Part shown: positions 33,388 to 40,712 of the stretch, piece after piece | Layout of the letters: every line of letters begins with the position of its first letter | How positions within the stretch are numbered: position 1 is the stretch's first letter | Assembly: GCA_944321295.1 (NCBI GenBank) | Contig: CALUKU010000027.1 | Coordinates: 1-45,241, forward strand | Direction of reading: 5' to 3' | DNA: 45,241 nt | Source: an uncultured Prevotella sp. | Lineage (GTDB): Bacteria > Bacteroidota > Bacteroidia > Bacteroidales > Bacteroidaceae | Notes under the pieces: generated by a model | What the model saw: only the letters and a program-made list of their open reading frames with translations | Databases searched by the model: none | Told to the model about the DNA's origin: nothing | Translations under genes and position numbers: made by a program

Positions 33388-33735
33388 TTATTCAGAGCGC
33401 TTTATGACGGACGTAAGGCTTAGGGCAAGGTTTACTACGGCGGTCGCTGTCAGCAGGGTCGGCAGCCATTGTTGCTGCACGACGTTTGTTAAAAGCCATG
33501 CTATTACGGCGAACGAGATTGAGTAAGCCAGCAGCACCATGTCGGCGATGCGCTTCAGCTGCTTGCCCTTATGGCGTAGGATGGCGGCCGAGCATAGGAT
33601 TAAGCCGAAGGTGGAAGCCCATATCAGCGGTTTGCCTTGCCGTGTGACGGCCATGACGAAGGCGCCGATGAACATCAGGCCCTGTATCAGCCACCAGGCT
33701 GAGATTATCGTTTTTGCGTTTAAAGATTTGTTCAT
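33388..33735 (-). CDS. Small hypothetical membrane protein
   Basis: A 115-residue protein with four predicted membrane helices (IISAWWLIQGLMFIGAFVMA, LIWASTFGLILCSAAIL, MVLLAYSISFAVIAWLLTN and LLTATAVVNLALSLTSV). I do not recognise the family. It lies 25 bases after the ZIP transporter gene on the same strand, so the two may be cotranscribed. Confidence 0.7.
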   Translation of the reverse strand: MNKSLNAKTIISAWWLIQGLMFIGAFVMAVTRQGKPLIWASTFGLILCSAAILRHKGKQLKRIADMVLLAYSISFAVIAWLLTNVVQQQWLPTLLTATAVVNLALSLTSVIKRSE

Positions 33736-33760
33736 TTACGGTTGTTCGTTTGTTGTTTTC

Positions 33761-34531
33761 TCATCCCAACACAACGTCTAATATCATCATCAGCGTGAAC
33801 CCGACGGCGAAGCCTATTGTGCCGATGTTGCTGTGTTCGCCCTCTGACATTTCAGGTATAAGCTCCTCTACCACTACATAGAGCATTGCTCCGGCGGCGA
33901 AAGCCAGCAGATAGGGCAGTACGGGCGTCATGGCTGAGGCCAGCAGCACTATCAGCAGTCCGCCGATAGGCTCTACTATGCCGCTAAGCGCGCCCATGGT
34001 GAACGAGCGCAGGCGGCTGTTGCCCTCGGCACGCATAGGCATTGAGATGATTGCTCCTTCAGGTATGTTCTGTATCGCAATGCCCAGCGCCATTGCCATT
34101 GCCGCCGCCGTGGTGATTTGCGCCTCCGCCTCCATGGCTCCGGCGAGCACCACGCCTACGCCCATGCCCTCGGGCAGGTTGTGTATGGTTACGGCGAGCG
34201 ACAACATTGCCGTGCGCGACAATCGGCTGCGGGGGCCTTCGGGCTTTGAGTTGCCGATGTGCAGGTGGGGCGTAAGGCGGTCGATGAGCAGCAGGAAGGC
34301 CATGCCGGCCATGAAGCCTACGGCCGCCGGAATGACCGACATCTTGCCCATGTCTGCGCACATGTCCATGCCCGGTATGAGCAACGACCACACCGAGGCG
34401 GCCACCATCACTCCCGAGGCGAAGCCGAGGAGCGACTTTTGCACCTGGACGGGCATTTTGTCTTTCATGAAAAACACGAAAGCCGACCCGAGCACTGTGC
34501 CCAAGAAGGGGATTAGTAGGGTGAGAAGCAT
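33761..34531 (-). CDS. ZIP family metal transporter (ZupT-like)
   Basis: A 256-residue transporter with about eight membrane segments. The metal-binding helix motifs are HNLPEGMGVGVVLAGA (HNxPEG in helix IV) and AIQNIPEGAIISMPM (the second N-x-PEG motif in helix V), diagnostic of ZIP/GufA/ZupT importers of Zn2+ and other divalent cations. A His-containing loop (DRLTPHLHIGNSKPEGPRSR) lies between helices III and IV. It starts about 90 bases from the aguB end, beyond an inverted repeat. Substrate: probably zinc, inferred from the family. Confidence 0.92.
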   Translation of the reverse strand: MLLTLLIPFLGTVLGSAFVFFMKDKMPVQVQKSLLGFASGVMVAASVWSLLIPGMDMCADMGKMSVIPAAVGFMAGMAFLLLIDRLTPHLHIGNSKPEGPRSRLSRTAMLSLAVTIHNLPEGMGVGVVLAGAMEAEAQITTAAAMAMALGIAIQNIPEGAIISMPMRAEGNSRLRSFTMGALSGIVEPIGGLLIVLLASAMTPVLPYLLAFAAGAMLYVVVEELIPEMSEGEHSNIGTIGFAVGFTLMMILDVVLG

Positions 34532-34550
34532 GCTATGTCAGTTTTTTAAA

Positions 34551-34623
34551 ATTAAGAATTAAGAAAAAAACTTTGATTGTAATGATCCTCAAAGCATATT
34601 TTCTTAATTCTTAACCCTTAATT
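34551..34623. repeat. Heptamer-arm inverted repeat, TTAAGAATTAAG type
   Basis: Left arm ATTAAGAATTAAGAAAA (34551-34567), right arm TTTTCTTAATTCTTAACCCT (34599-34618) then TAATT. The spacer carries CTTTGATTG and CCTCAAAG (also complementary). The right arm touches the aguB stop codon (34622-34624). Confidence 0.85.
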
Positions 34624-35500
34624 ATTCATCAATAAATCTTTTTGTTATTCCGCCGTATTCGTCAATCCTGCGGTCGCGCAGGAAGGGCCACCAGCGGCGC
34701 ACCTGTTCGCCGCGTCGCAGGTCGATGTCTACGACGATGCGTTCTTCTTCAGTGCTTGATGCGCGGTAGAGCAGTTCGCCTTGCGGTCCGGCAACGAACG
34801 AGCTGCCCCAAAACTCAATGCCGTTAGTCTGTTTTGAAGGGTCAGGCTCATGCCCGACGCGGTTTACAGCCACTACGGGCAGTCCGTTGGCTACGGCGTG
34901 TCCGCGCTGCACGGTCGTCCATGCCTCGCGCTGCCGCTGCTGTTCGGCTTCGGTGTCAGAGCTTTCATAGCCTATTGCCGTGGGGTAAATCAGCATGTCG
35001 GCGCCCTGCAGGGCCATCAGCCTGGCGGCCTCGGGATACCACTGGTCCCAGCAAACGAGCACGCCGAGGCGTCCTACGGACGTGTCGATAGGGCGGAAAC
35101 CTATGTCGCCGGGCGTAAAGTAGAACTTTTCGTAGTAGGCGGGGTCGTCGGGGATGTGCATCTTGCGGTACTTGCCGGCGATTGTTCCGTCGCGTTCTAT
35201 TACGACCGCCGTGTTATGATAAAGCCCCGCGGCGCGCCGCTCGAACAGCGACGTGACGATTACGACGCCAAGCTCCTTGGCGAGCGAGCCGAAAAATTCG
35301 GTCGACGGACCGGGTATAGGCTCGGCCATGTCGAAGTTGTCTACGCTCTCAACCTGGCAGAAGTATAGCGAGTTGTGCAGTTCCTGCAGCACTATAAGCT
35401 CGGCGCCCTCGGCTGCCAAAGCCCTTATGCTGTCGGCCAGGCGGCTCATGTTATAGTCGCGGTCGGCCGTGTTGTGTTGTTGTATTATGCCTGTTTTCAT
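34622..35500 (-). CDS. aguB: N-carbamoylputrescine amidohydrolase
   Basis: A 292-residue nitrilase-superfamily enzyme that converts N-carbamoylputrescine to putrescine, CO2 and ammonia. The Glu-Lys-Cys triad is visible: LIVLQELHNSLYF (Glu), GKYRKMHIPDD (Lys) and RLGVLVCWDQWYPEAARLMA (Cys). The substrate-type segment YEKFYFTPGDIGFRPIDT is typical of AguB. It follows agmatine deiminase (aguA) on the minus strand, giving a two-step agmatine-to-putrescine pathway. An inverted repeat lies between the two genes. Confidence 0.95.
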   Translation of the reverse strand: MKTGIIQQHNTADRDYNMSRLADSIRALAAEGAELIVLQELHNSLYFCQVESVDNFDMAEPIPGPSTEFFGSLAKELGVVIVTSLFERRAAGLYHNTAVVIERDGTIAGKYRKMHIPDDPAYYEKFYFTPGDIGFRPIDTSVGRLGVLVCWDQWYPEAARLMALQGADMLIYPTAIGYESSDTEAEQQRQREAWTTVQRGHAVANGLPVVAVNRVGHEPDPSKQTNGIEFWGSSFVAGPQGELLYRASSTEEERIVVDIDLRRGEQVRRWWPFLRDRRIDEYGGITKRFIDE

Positions 35501-35519
35501 ATTTTCGCTTTTTTATTTA

Positions 35520-35640
35520 CGAGTTACAAGTGACAAGCAGACAAGTGACAAGTTGACCGGTGACGAGTAAACCAGTGACAAGGCAAGTCTTCTTGTCTTC
35601 TCGTCTGCTTGTCGCTTGTCTGCTGAAAAAGCTTGTCATC
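35520..35640. repeat. Heptamer-arm inverted repeat, CAAGCAGACAAG type
   Basis: Left arm AGTTACAAGTGACAAGCAGA then CAAGTGACAAG and GACCGGTGACGAG; right arm CTTCTTGTCTTCTCGTCTGC then TTGTCGCTTGTCTGC. It fills the aguA-aguB gap; the right arm ends at the aguA stop. Confidence 0.85.
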
Positions 35641-36661
35641 TGAATATTTGCATCGTGCAGCAGTGCAGCGAGCCGTGCTGTCGTATTACCGTGCGGCTGT
35701 CAATGCCGATCAGCTTGCGTCCGGGGAAGGCCTCGCCTATTACCCGTGCGGCTTCGGCGTCGTTGTCGGGCTGGTCGTAAGTGGGGTAGATTACGGCTCC
35801 GTTGATTATCACGAAGTTGGCGTAAGTGGCCGGCAGGCGGTCGCCGTCGTCGTAGATCGGGCGCGGCATGGGCAGCGGCAATAGGCGGTAGGGGCGGCCG
35901 TCGGCGGTTGTGAACGTGCCGAGCTGCTCCTCCATGCGTCGCAGGTCGTCGTAATGGCTGTCGCCGGCGTCGTCGCATTTTACGTAGAGCAGAGTGTCGC
36001 CCGGCGCCGTGCGCACCAGCGTGTCTATGTGGCCGTCGGTGTCGTCGCCCTCAAGATGGCCGTAGTCAATCCACAAGATGCGCCTGGCGCCGAGATAATC
36101 CTTCAGCCGCAGCTCAATCTCTTTGCGCGAAAGCGGCTGGTTGCGGTGCGGCGCAAGCAGGCATTGGCTCGTCGTGAGCACGGTGCCCCGCCCGTCGCTC
36201 TCTATTGAGCCGCCCTCGAGCACGAAGTCGTTGCGGCTGACGTATTCGCCCGTCAACACCTTATTTATATATAAACTGCGGTTGATGGCGTTGTCGAGGT
36301 CAGCCGGAAACTTGTCGCCCCATCCGTTGAAGCGGAAGTCGAGCAGGCGGCGTGACGTGCCGTCGGTCAGCGTTATGAAGCCGTGATCGCGCGCCCAGGT
36401 GTCGTTCGTGGGGCAGCGGTGCAGGGTTACGTTGGCCATCTGACAGTCTGTCAGCCGCGCCTTAAGCTGCGCTTCCACGGCGTCAGGCTCGGGGGTGACG
36501 ATTATGAGGCGCTCGTGGCGCGTCACGGCGTCGGCCATTTCAACGTAAGTTGCGCAAATGTCGTCAAGATAGCTGCGCCAGTCGGTGGCGTCGTGGGGCC
36601 ATGTCAGCTGCAAGGCCTCCTGTTCGGCCCATTCGGGCGGCAGTGTGAATTTGTTTTCCAT
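35636..36661 (-). CDS. aguA: Agmatine deiminase
   Basis: A 341-residue enzyme of the guanidino-group-modifying (PAD-like) superfamily; it hydrolyses agmatine to N-carbamoylputrescine and ammonia. Signatures: LQLTWPHDATDWR, NDTWARDHGFITL (catalytic Asp/His region), VLEGGSIESDGRGTVLTTSQ, DYGHLEGDDTDGHIDTLVR and the C-terminal nucleophile region GSLHCCTMQ (Cys), where the usual NIHCIT wording is altered. Start taken at 36661 (MENKFTLPPEWAEQ); upstream in-frame ATGs are ignored. It is the first gene of the aguA-aguB unit. Confidence 0.95.
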   Translation of the reverse strand: MENKFTLPPEWAEQEALQLTWPHDATDWRSYLDDICATYVEMADAVTRHERLIIVTPEPDAVEAQLKARLTDCQMANVTLHRCPTNDTWARDHGFITLTDGTSRRLLDFRFNGWGDKFPADLDNAINRSLYINKVLTGEYVSRNDFVLEGGSIESDGRGTVLTTSQCLLAPHRNQPLSRKEIELRLKDYLGARRILWIDYGHLEGDDTDGHIDTLVRTAPGDTLLYVKCDDAGDSHYDDLRRMEEQLGTFTTADGRPYRLLPLPMPRPIYDDGDRLPATYANFVIINGAVIYPTYDQPDNDAEAARVIGEAFPGRKLIGIDSRTVIRQHGSLHCCTMQIFR

Positions 36662-36678
36662 AAAATACTTTTGTTCCA

Positions 36679-36686
36679 CAAAAATA
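36679..36686 (-). promoter_or_regulatory. Candidate -7 box of aguAB
   Basis: Minus-strand TATTTTTG fits TAnnTTTG, 18 bases from the aguA ATG. Confidence 0.45.
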
Positions 36687-36780
36687 CTACAACTATGCAT
36701 AATCAGCAAATAAAACGATGTTTTTTTGCCTTATGGTAGGATGTATGACGTAAAACTGACATCTTGTCTGTCGAAAACGG

Positions 36781-36813
36781 TTGATGTAAATCAATCGGTT
36801 TGACGCAGGTCAA
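36781..36813. promoter_or_regulatory. Two tandem CRP/FNR-type dyads
   Basis: TTGATGTAAATCAA (36781-36794) matches the FNR consensus TTGAT-N4-ATCAA exactly, and TTGACGCAGGTCAA (36800-36813) is a second dyad of the same geometry. Centres are 19 bases apart. They lie about 70-90 bases upstream of the -7 box of the 34-codon gene and over 90 bases from aguA. No regulator of this family is encoded in the window. The rest of the 303-base gap 36662-36964 holds only promoter elements. Confidence 0.5.
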
Positions 36814-36874
36814 ATTTAGTGAGCTTAAAGTGATTTTTCGGGGCTGAAACGTTACGCCGTGCTCGAAATGGTGT

Positions 36875-36882
36875 TAACTTTG
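36875..36882 (+). promoter_or_regulatory. -7 box of the 34-codon gene
   Basis: TAACTTTG, exact consensus, 82 bases before the ATG at 36965. Confidence 0.65.
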
Positions 36883-36964
36883 CATCGTGAATAACAGAAA
36901 AAGGATAACAGGATGTGAAGATGCATCCCACATGTATAACTAAATAGAGAAAGGTAAAAAGATT

Positions 36965-37069
36965 ATGAAAAGGATTGTTAACAGGATTTTAGACAGTAAG
37001 AAGTTCAACAAGTACTGTGTGAACGTTTTGAAAATGTATAACTACGGACGCGTAAACATGCCTGTATGA
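36965..37069 (+). CDS. 34-residue basic small protein with own promoter and terminator
   Basis: An ATG-to-TGA frame of 34 codons (begins MKRIVNRILDSKKF, ends YGRVNMPV) with six Lys/Arg in the first 16 residues, then a short amphipathic hydrophobic part with Cys (YCVNVLKMYNY). GATT and a purine-rich stretch (AGAGAAAGG, 36946-36954) lie upstream. It is preceded by an exact -7 box and a candidate FNR double site and followed, 24 bases after its stop, by a strong terminator, so it forms a complete transcription unit. I do not recognise the peptide. It could alternatively be a leader peptide for the nuclease gene downstream. Confidence 0.55.
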   Translation: MKRIVNRILDSKKFNKYCVNVLKMYNYGRVNMPV

Positions 37070-37093
37070 CGGGCAAGAGCGTCATAAACGGAG

Positions 37094-37140
37094 TCGGGCT
37101 GACTTTACGGCTGAAGCTGTAAAATCAGCCCGATTTTCTT
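37094..37140 (+). terminator. Rho-independent terminator after the 34-codon gene
   Basis: A 15-bp stem with one mismatch (TCGGGCTGACTTTAC, 37094-37108; GTAAAATCAGCCCGA, 37119-37133) with a 10-nt loop, followed by TTTTCTT. Confidence 0.88.
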
Positions 37141-37192
37141 GTGTATGAGTGATAAAATGCCTACTTTCGCCGTCGGTTAAAGTTTACGGATT

Positions 37193-38074
37193 ATGAAAAT
37201 GAACAAAAAAGCGTTTATACTAAAGACCGGCCTGCTGGCCGTGTGCGCCGCAGTAACGCTCGGCTCGTGCGACATGACGCAGCGCGATAAGCGCCTTGTC
37301 GGCGGCATTGTCAGTGCCGTGGCCGATGAGCTTGAGGCTCACGCCGAGCCTGCCGGGAGTGTTAAGGCGGCCGGGGCCTCTGCCGTGGCCGACGACGCGC
37401 TGCTGATGCAGGATTGTCCTGACGGCACGCCCGAACAGACTTTGAGGCGCACGGCCTACGTGACGTCTTACAACAAGGCGACGAAGCTGCCAAACTGGGT
37501 GGCCTGGCGCCTCACGCCCGACCGCACGTCGGGACCGGCAAAGCGCTCGGGCGTCGACTTCGAGGCCGACACGGACGTGCCGGCGCCGCGCGCCGAGGAC
37601 TCCGACTATTACGGTTCGGGATACGACCGCGGCCACATGTGCCCCGCGGCCGATAACAAGTTCAGCAAGGAAGCCATGCGCGAGTCGTTCCTTTTCACCA
37701 ATATGTGCCCGCAGAACGGCAACCTCAACCGCGGCGACTGGAACGAGATGGAGATGGCCTGCCGCCGTTGGGCCGAGCAGTACGGTGCCCTTTACATAGT
37801 GTGCGGCCCTATCCTGTATAAGGGCAAGCACAAGACGATAGGCAAGAACAAGGTCGTCGTGCCCGAAGCATTTTTCAAGGTGGTGCTCCGCACGGGCGAA
37901 AATCCCAAGGCGATAGGCTTCATCTATAAGAACGCCGAAGGCAACCGCCCAAAGGGCGACTATGTAAACACCGTAGACGAGGTGGAGCGGCTGACGGGCA
38001 TTGACTTCTTTCCGTCGCTTCCCGACGACGTAGAGAGCCGCGTAGAGGCCACGGCCGACATTGCCGACTGGTGA
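37193..38074 (+). CDS. Secreted DNA/RNA non-specific endonuclease (NUC1 family), lipoprotein
   Basis: A 293-residue beta-beta-alpha metal nuclease. N-terminal signal with lipobox LGSC (Cys near residue 26), then an Ala/Glu-rich linker. The catalytic domain begins about residue 85 (RTAYVTSYNKATKLPNWVAW). The active-site motif is GYDRGHMCPAADN (His as general base), with the metal-binding Asn in TNMCPQNGNLNRGDWNEME. It degrades DNA and RNA outside the cytoplasm, perhaps for nucleotide scavenging. TACTTTCG near 37160 may be a weak -7 box. Confidence 0.93.
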   Translation: MKMNKKAFILKTGLLAVCAAVTLGSCDMTQRDKRLVGGIVSAVADELEAHAEPAGSVKAAGASAVADDALLMQDCPDGTPEQTLRRTAYVTSYNKATKLPNWVAWRLTPDRTSGPAKRSGVDFEADTDVPAPRAEDSDYYGSGYDRGHMCPAADNKFSKEAMRESFLFTNMCPQNGNLNRGDWNEMEMACRRWAEQYGALYIVCGPILYKGKHKTIGKNKVVVPEAFFKVVLRTGENPKAIGFIYKNAEGNRPKGDYVNTVDEVERLTGIDFFPSLPDDVESRVEATADIADW

Positions 38075-38177
38075 CGACGGCTGGCCGCTTGCCCGTCATT
38101 GGCTGATAAGTGTGCCGCTGAGTCCGGAGTGTTGCTATGCTCGTTCGTAATGCGTTGATAATCAATAGTTTTCCGAT

Positions 38178-38256
38178 ATGCCGCCTTTTGCGTTGCAAGA
38201 GGCGGCATTTTGCTGTCTGAAAGGCGGCCTTTTGCATCATAAAAGACCGCCTCTTG
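38178..38256. repeat. GCCGCCTTTTGC palindrome cluster, interrupted by an insertion
   Basis: Units ATGCCGCCTTTTGC, AGAGGCGGCATTTTGC, AAAGGCGGCCTTTTGC and AAAAGACCGCCTCTT. The last unit is the target of the MITE-like element that starts at 38257. GTTGATAATCAATAG (38154) precedes the cluster. Confidence 0.8.
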
Positions 38257-38653
38257 GGTTCATCCGCAAATCAGTTTGGATGGCGCAGTCGTGCAGTGCG
38301 AACAGCCTAAGTTTGAAATATTTGCGCTCACCAGCAGTTCGGTTGGATAATAAGTGTCTGTTCTCTCTTGCGTTTGTTCGGAATTCTGTTTTATGACATT
38401 CTGATTACAAACGCAGTGCACATCCTCGTCCAAGTGAGGCGCTCGGTAATCGTCATCCCAAACTTGATTTGGGATCCAGAATGGAAACATCCTCATACTG
38501 CAACGTTGCGGCCTACGACTGGATCCCAAATCAAGTTTGGGATGACGATTACCGAGCGCCTCGCTTGGAAGAGGGTGTGCTTGTAAATCAAGAGGATATG
38601 TTTGGACAATGCCAATATATTAATCCAACAGATTTGCGGATGAACCCCTCTTG
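38250..38653. mobile_element. MITE-like element with terminal inverted repeats and 7-bp direct repeats
   Basis: The body runs 38257-38646 (390 bp). Its ends are a perfect 16-bp terminal inverted repeat, GGTTCATCCGCAAATC (38257-38272) and its complement (38631-38646), extended imperfectly by about 9 more bases (AGTTTGGAT; ATCCAACA on the other side). CCTCTTG occurs directly outside both ends (38250-38256, 38647-38653), as a target-site duplication would. No transposase is encoded. The 745-base gap 38075-38819 otherwise has the palindrome cluster, a short unstructured stretch and the nif3 promoter. Confidence 0.78.
38430..38568. repeat. 50-bp inverted repeat inside the MITE-like element
   Basis: Arms 38430-38479 and 38519-38568 match at 49 of 50 positions by my reading, separated by 39 bases. 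The inner part of each arm (ATCCCAAACTTGATTTGGGA) is itself palindromic and of the GTCATCCCAAACTTGATTT type commonly seen dispersed in bacterial genomes. Confidence 0.88.
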
Positions 38654-38783
38654 AAAAACGTCGGGGCGGCTGCCGTCTTCAGTATGCCGGCGGGAGGCGG
38701 GGCGCATATGCACTGCCGGAGCGCTCATTGTTAAAGAATGAAAAAACCGGGGCGGTCCGTTTTGATTTGATTAAAAAAATAGT

Positions 38784-38791
38784 TATCTTTG
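38784..38791 (+). promoter_or_regulatory. -7 box of the Nif3-like gene
   Basis: TATCTTTG, exact consensus, 28 bases before the GTG start at 38820. Confidence 0.7.
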
Positions 38792-38819
38792 CACATTAAT
38801 TAATATAAGGCTGTAAAGC

Positions 38820-39605
38820 GTGAAAATAAGAGAAGTGGTTGACGCCCTTGAACGTTTCGCGCCTCTGCCCCTGCAGGAGAGCTTCGATAATGCCGGCCTG
38901 CAGGTAGGACTGACGGAGGCGGAAGTATCAGGGGCTTTATTGTGTCTTGACGTGACTGAGATGGTGGTAGACGAGGCGGTGGCCTTGGGCTGCAACCTCA
39001 TTGTGAGCCATCATCCGCTGATATTCCACGCGCTGAAGCACATCACCTACGAGAACGATGTGCAGCGCGCCGTGGCAAAGGCTTTGACTAACGGCATAAC
39101 GGTGGTGTCGATGCACACCAACATGGACAACGCCCGCGGAGGCGTCAACTTTAAGATAGCCGAGAAGATGGGTCTTGGCGGCTGCCGCTTTTTCGCCGGC
39201 AAGACCGTCGACGGCATCGAGTGCGGCAGCGGCGTGATAGGCACTCTGCCCGAGGGCGTGGCCGCCGACGACTTCGTCATCATGCTCAAGCGCACGTTCG
39301 ACGTGGAGTGCGTGGAGTGCAACCAGCTGTTGCGCCGCCCGATAAAGACCGTCGCCGTGTGCGGCGGCGCAGGTTCGTTCCTGCTCGGCGACGCCATTGC
39401 CGAGGGAGCCGACGCCTTTGTCACCGGCGAGATGCACTATCATGAGTTCTTCGGCCACGAGCAGGAGATACAGATAGCCGTCATAGGCCATTACCAGAGC
39501 GAACAATACACCAACGAAATATTCAAGGATATAATCGAACGGGAGTGTAAGGGAGTGAAGGCTTATCTCACTAAAACCAACACCAACCCGATAATTTATT
39601 TGTAG
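38820..39605 (+). CDS. Nif3-like dinuclear metal centre protein
   Basis: A 261-residue Nif3/YbgI/DUF34 protein. Metal ligands and family motifs: LQESFDNAGLQVG, CLDVTEMVVDEAVALGCNLI, VSHHPLIFHALK (HH pair), TVVSMHTNMDNARGGVNFKI (His, Asp), AVCGGAGSFLLGDAI, and the C-terminal TGEMHYHEFFGHEQE and AVIGHYQSEQ. The short form without the central CutA-like insert. The biochemical role is uncertain; GTP cyclohydrolase-like or metal-handling roles have been proposed for the family. GTG start, supported by the -7 box 28 bases upstream and MKIREVVDALE as the usual N-terminus. Likely cotranscribed with the zinc-ribbon gene. Confidence 0.93.
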   Translation: MKIREVVDALERFAPLPLQESFDNAGLQVGLTEAEVSGALLCLDVTEMVVDEAVALGCNLIVSHHPLIFHALKHITYENDVQRAVAKALTNGITVVSMHTNMDNARGGVNFKIAEKMGLGGCRFFAGKTVDGIECGSGVIGTLPEGVAADDFVIMLKRTFDVECVECNQLLRRPIKTVAVCGGAGSFLLGDAIAEGADAFVTGEMHYHEFFGHEQEIQIAVIGHYQSEQYTNEIFKDIIERECKGVKAYLTKTNTNPIIYL

Positions 39606-39818
39606 CAGACAAGTAAACGGGTGACAAGCAGACGGGCAGTCAGTGATAAGTTGCGGGAATACGGATTGCTGGCGGACTGGGAATGTTGCTTGTGGCCGTG
39701 CAGCTTGTTGAGGCGTTATAATATATAATAAGGTAAGATAATCATTAATAAATGACGTGCAGACTGAAAATAAGACTATTGGGCTTGTTTGCTTGTCTGC
39801 TCGTCACTTGTCAACTAA
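39604..39818. repeat. Heptamer-arm inverted repeat, CAAGCAGACAAG type, long spacer
   Basis: Left arm (39604-39645) AGCAGACAAGTAAACGGGTG then ACAAGCAGACGGGC; right arm (39782-39815) GCTTGTTTGCTTGTCTGCTC then GTCACTTGTC. About 135 bases separate them, more than in the other copies, with ATAATATATAATAAGG in between. The left arm starts at the Nif3 stop codon. Confidence 0.8.
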
Positions 39819-39828
39819 AAAATAAGAT

Positions 39829-40686
39829 ATGGCAAAGAAAGACCCTACAGATCTGTCAGTTGAAGAGAGGCTGAAGACTCTCTACCAGTTGCAAACCACG
39901 TTGTCGGCCATCGACGAGGAGCGCGCCCTGCGCGGCGAGCTGCCCCTTGAGGTGCAAGACCTTGAGGACGAGATTGCCGGACTTACCACGCGCGTGGAGA
40001 AAATAAAGAACGACATCAAGGACTTTGAGGACGCCGTCAAGCAGAAGAAGGCCGAGATAAACGAGGCGCAAGCCAGCGTCGAGCGCTATAAGGCCCAGCT
40101 TAACGACGTTAAGAACAACCGCGAGTATGACACTCTGAGCAAGGAAATCGAGTTCCAGTCGCTCGAGATAGAGCTTTGCAACAAGAAGATACGCGAGGCC
40201 AACACTAAGGTGGAGGAGAAGAAGGCCGACCTTAAGTCGACCGAGGAGCTGATTGCCGACCGCCGCCAGGCTCTCGAGGAGAAGAAGAACGAGCTTGACG
40301 AGATTATGGACGAAACCCGCGCCGAGGAAGAACGCCTGAAGGAGAAGGCCAAGGACCTGGAGGTGAAGATTGAGCCGCGCCTGCTGGCCAGCTTCAAGCG
40401 CATACGCAAGAACGCGCGCAACGGCCTCGGCATAGTGTACGTTCAGCGTGACGCCTGCGGCGGCTGCTTCAACAAGATTCCGCCACAGCGCCAGCTCGAC
40501 ATCAGGATGCATAAGAAAATCATCGTCTGCGAGTATTGCGGACGCATACTTATCGACCCCGAACTGGCCGGCGTTAAGACCGACAAACCCGTAGAGGAGA
40601 AGCCGAAGCGCAAGCGCGCCATACGCAAGCGTGTGGTTAAGAAGGATGAGGACGATGACTTCGTGCCCGAAGAAAGACTGTCATAA
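39829..40686 (+). CDS. Coiled-coil protein with C4 zinc ribbon (CT398/zf-RING_7 type)
   Basis: A 285-residue protein. Residues about 10-195 form a long, highly charged helical hairpin (LEDEIAGLTTRVEKIKNDIK, LCNKKIREANTKVEEKKADL). From about residue 205 there is a zinc ribbon: VQRDACGGCFNKIPPQR and VCEYCGRILIDPE (two CxxC pairs). A Lys/Arg-rich tail follows. This architecture matches the CT398-like family often encoded next to Nif3-like proteins. Probable nucleic-acid or protein-binding scaffold; exact role unknown. Confidence 0.9.
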   Translation: MAKKDPTDLSVEERLKTLYQLQTTLSAIDEERALRGELPLEVQDLEDEIAGLTTRVEKIKNDIKDFEDAVKQKKAEINEAQASVERYKAQLNDVKNNREYDTLSKEIEFQSLEIELCNKKIREANTKVEEKKADLKSTEELIADRRQALEEKKNELDEIMDETRAEEERLKEKAKDLEVKIEPRLLASFKRIRKNARNGLGIVYVQRDACGGCFNKIPPQRQLDIRMHKKIIVCEYCGRILIDPELAGVKTDKPVEEKPKRKRAIRKRVVKKDEDDDFVPEERLS

Positions 40687-40712
40687 GGAATAATCGTATA
40701 AAAAAAAAGACC

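Noticed and set aside
38178-38654. Several 60-90 codon frames in the region of the MITE-like element
   Set aside because: They follow the inverted-repeat DNA and occur on both strands symmetrically; no transposase motif is present.
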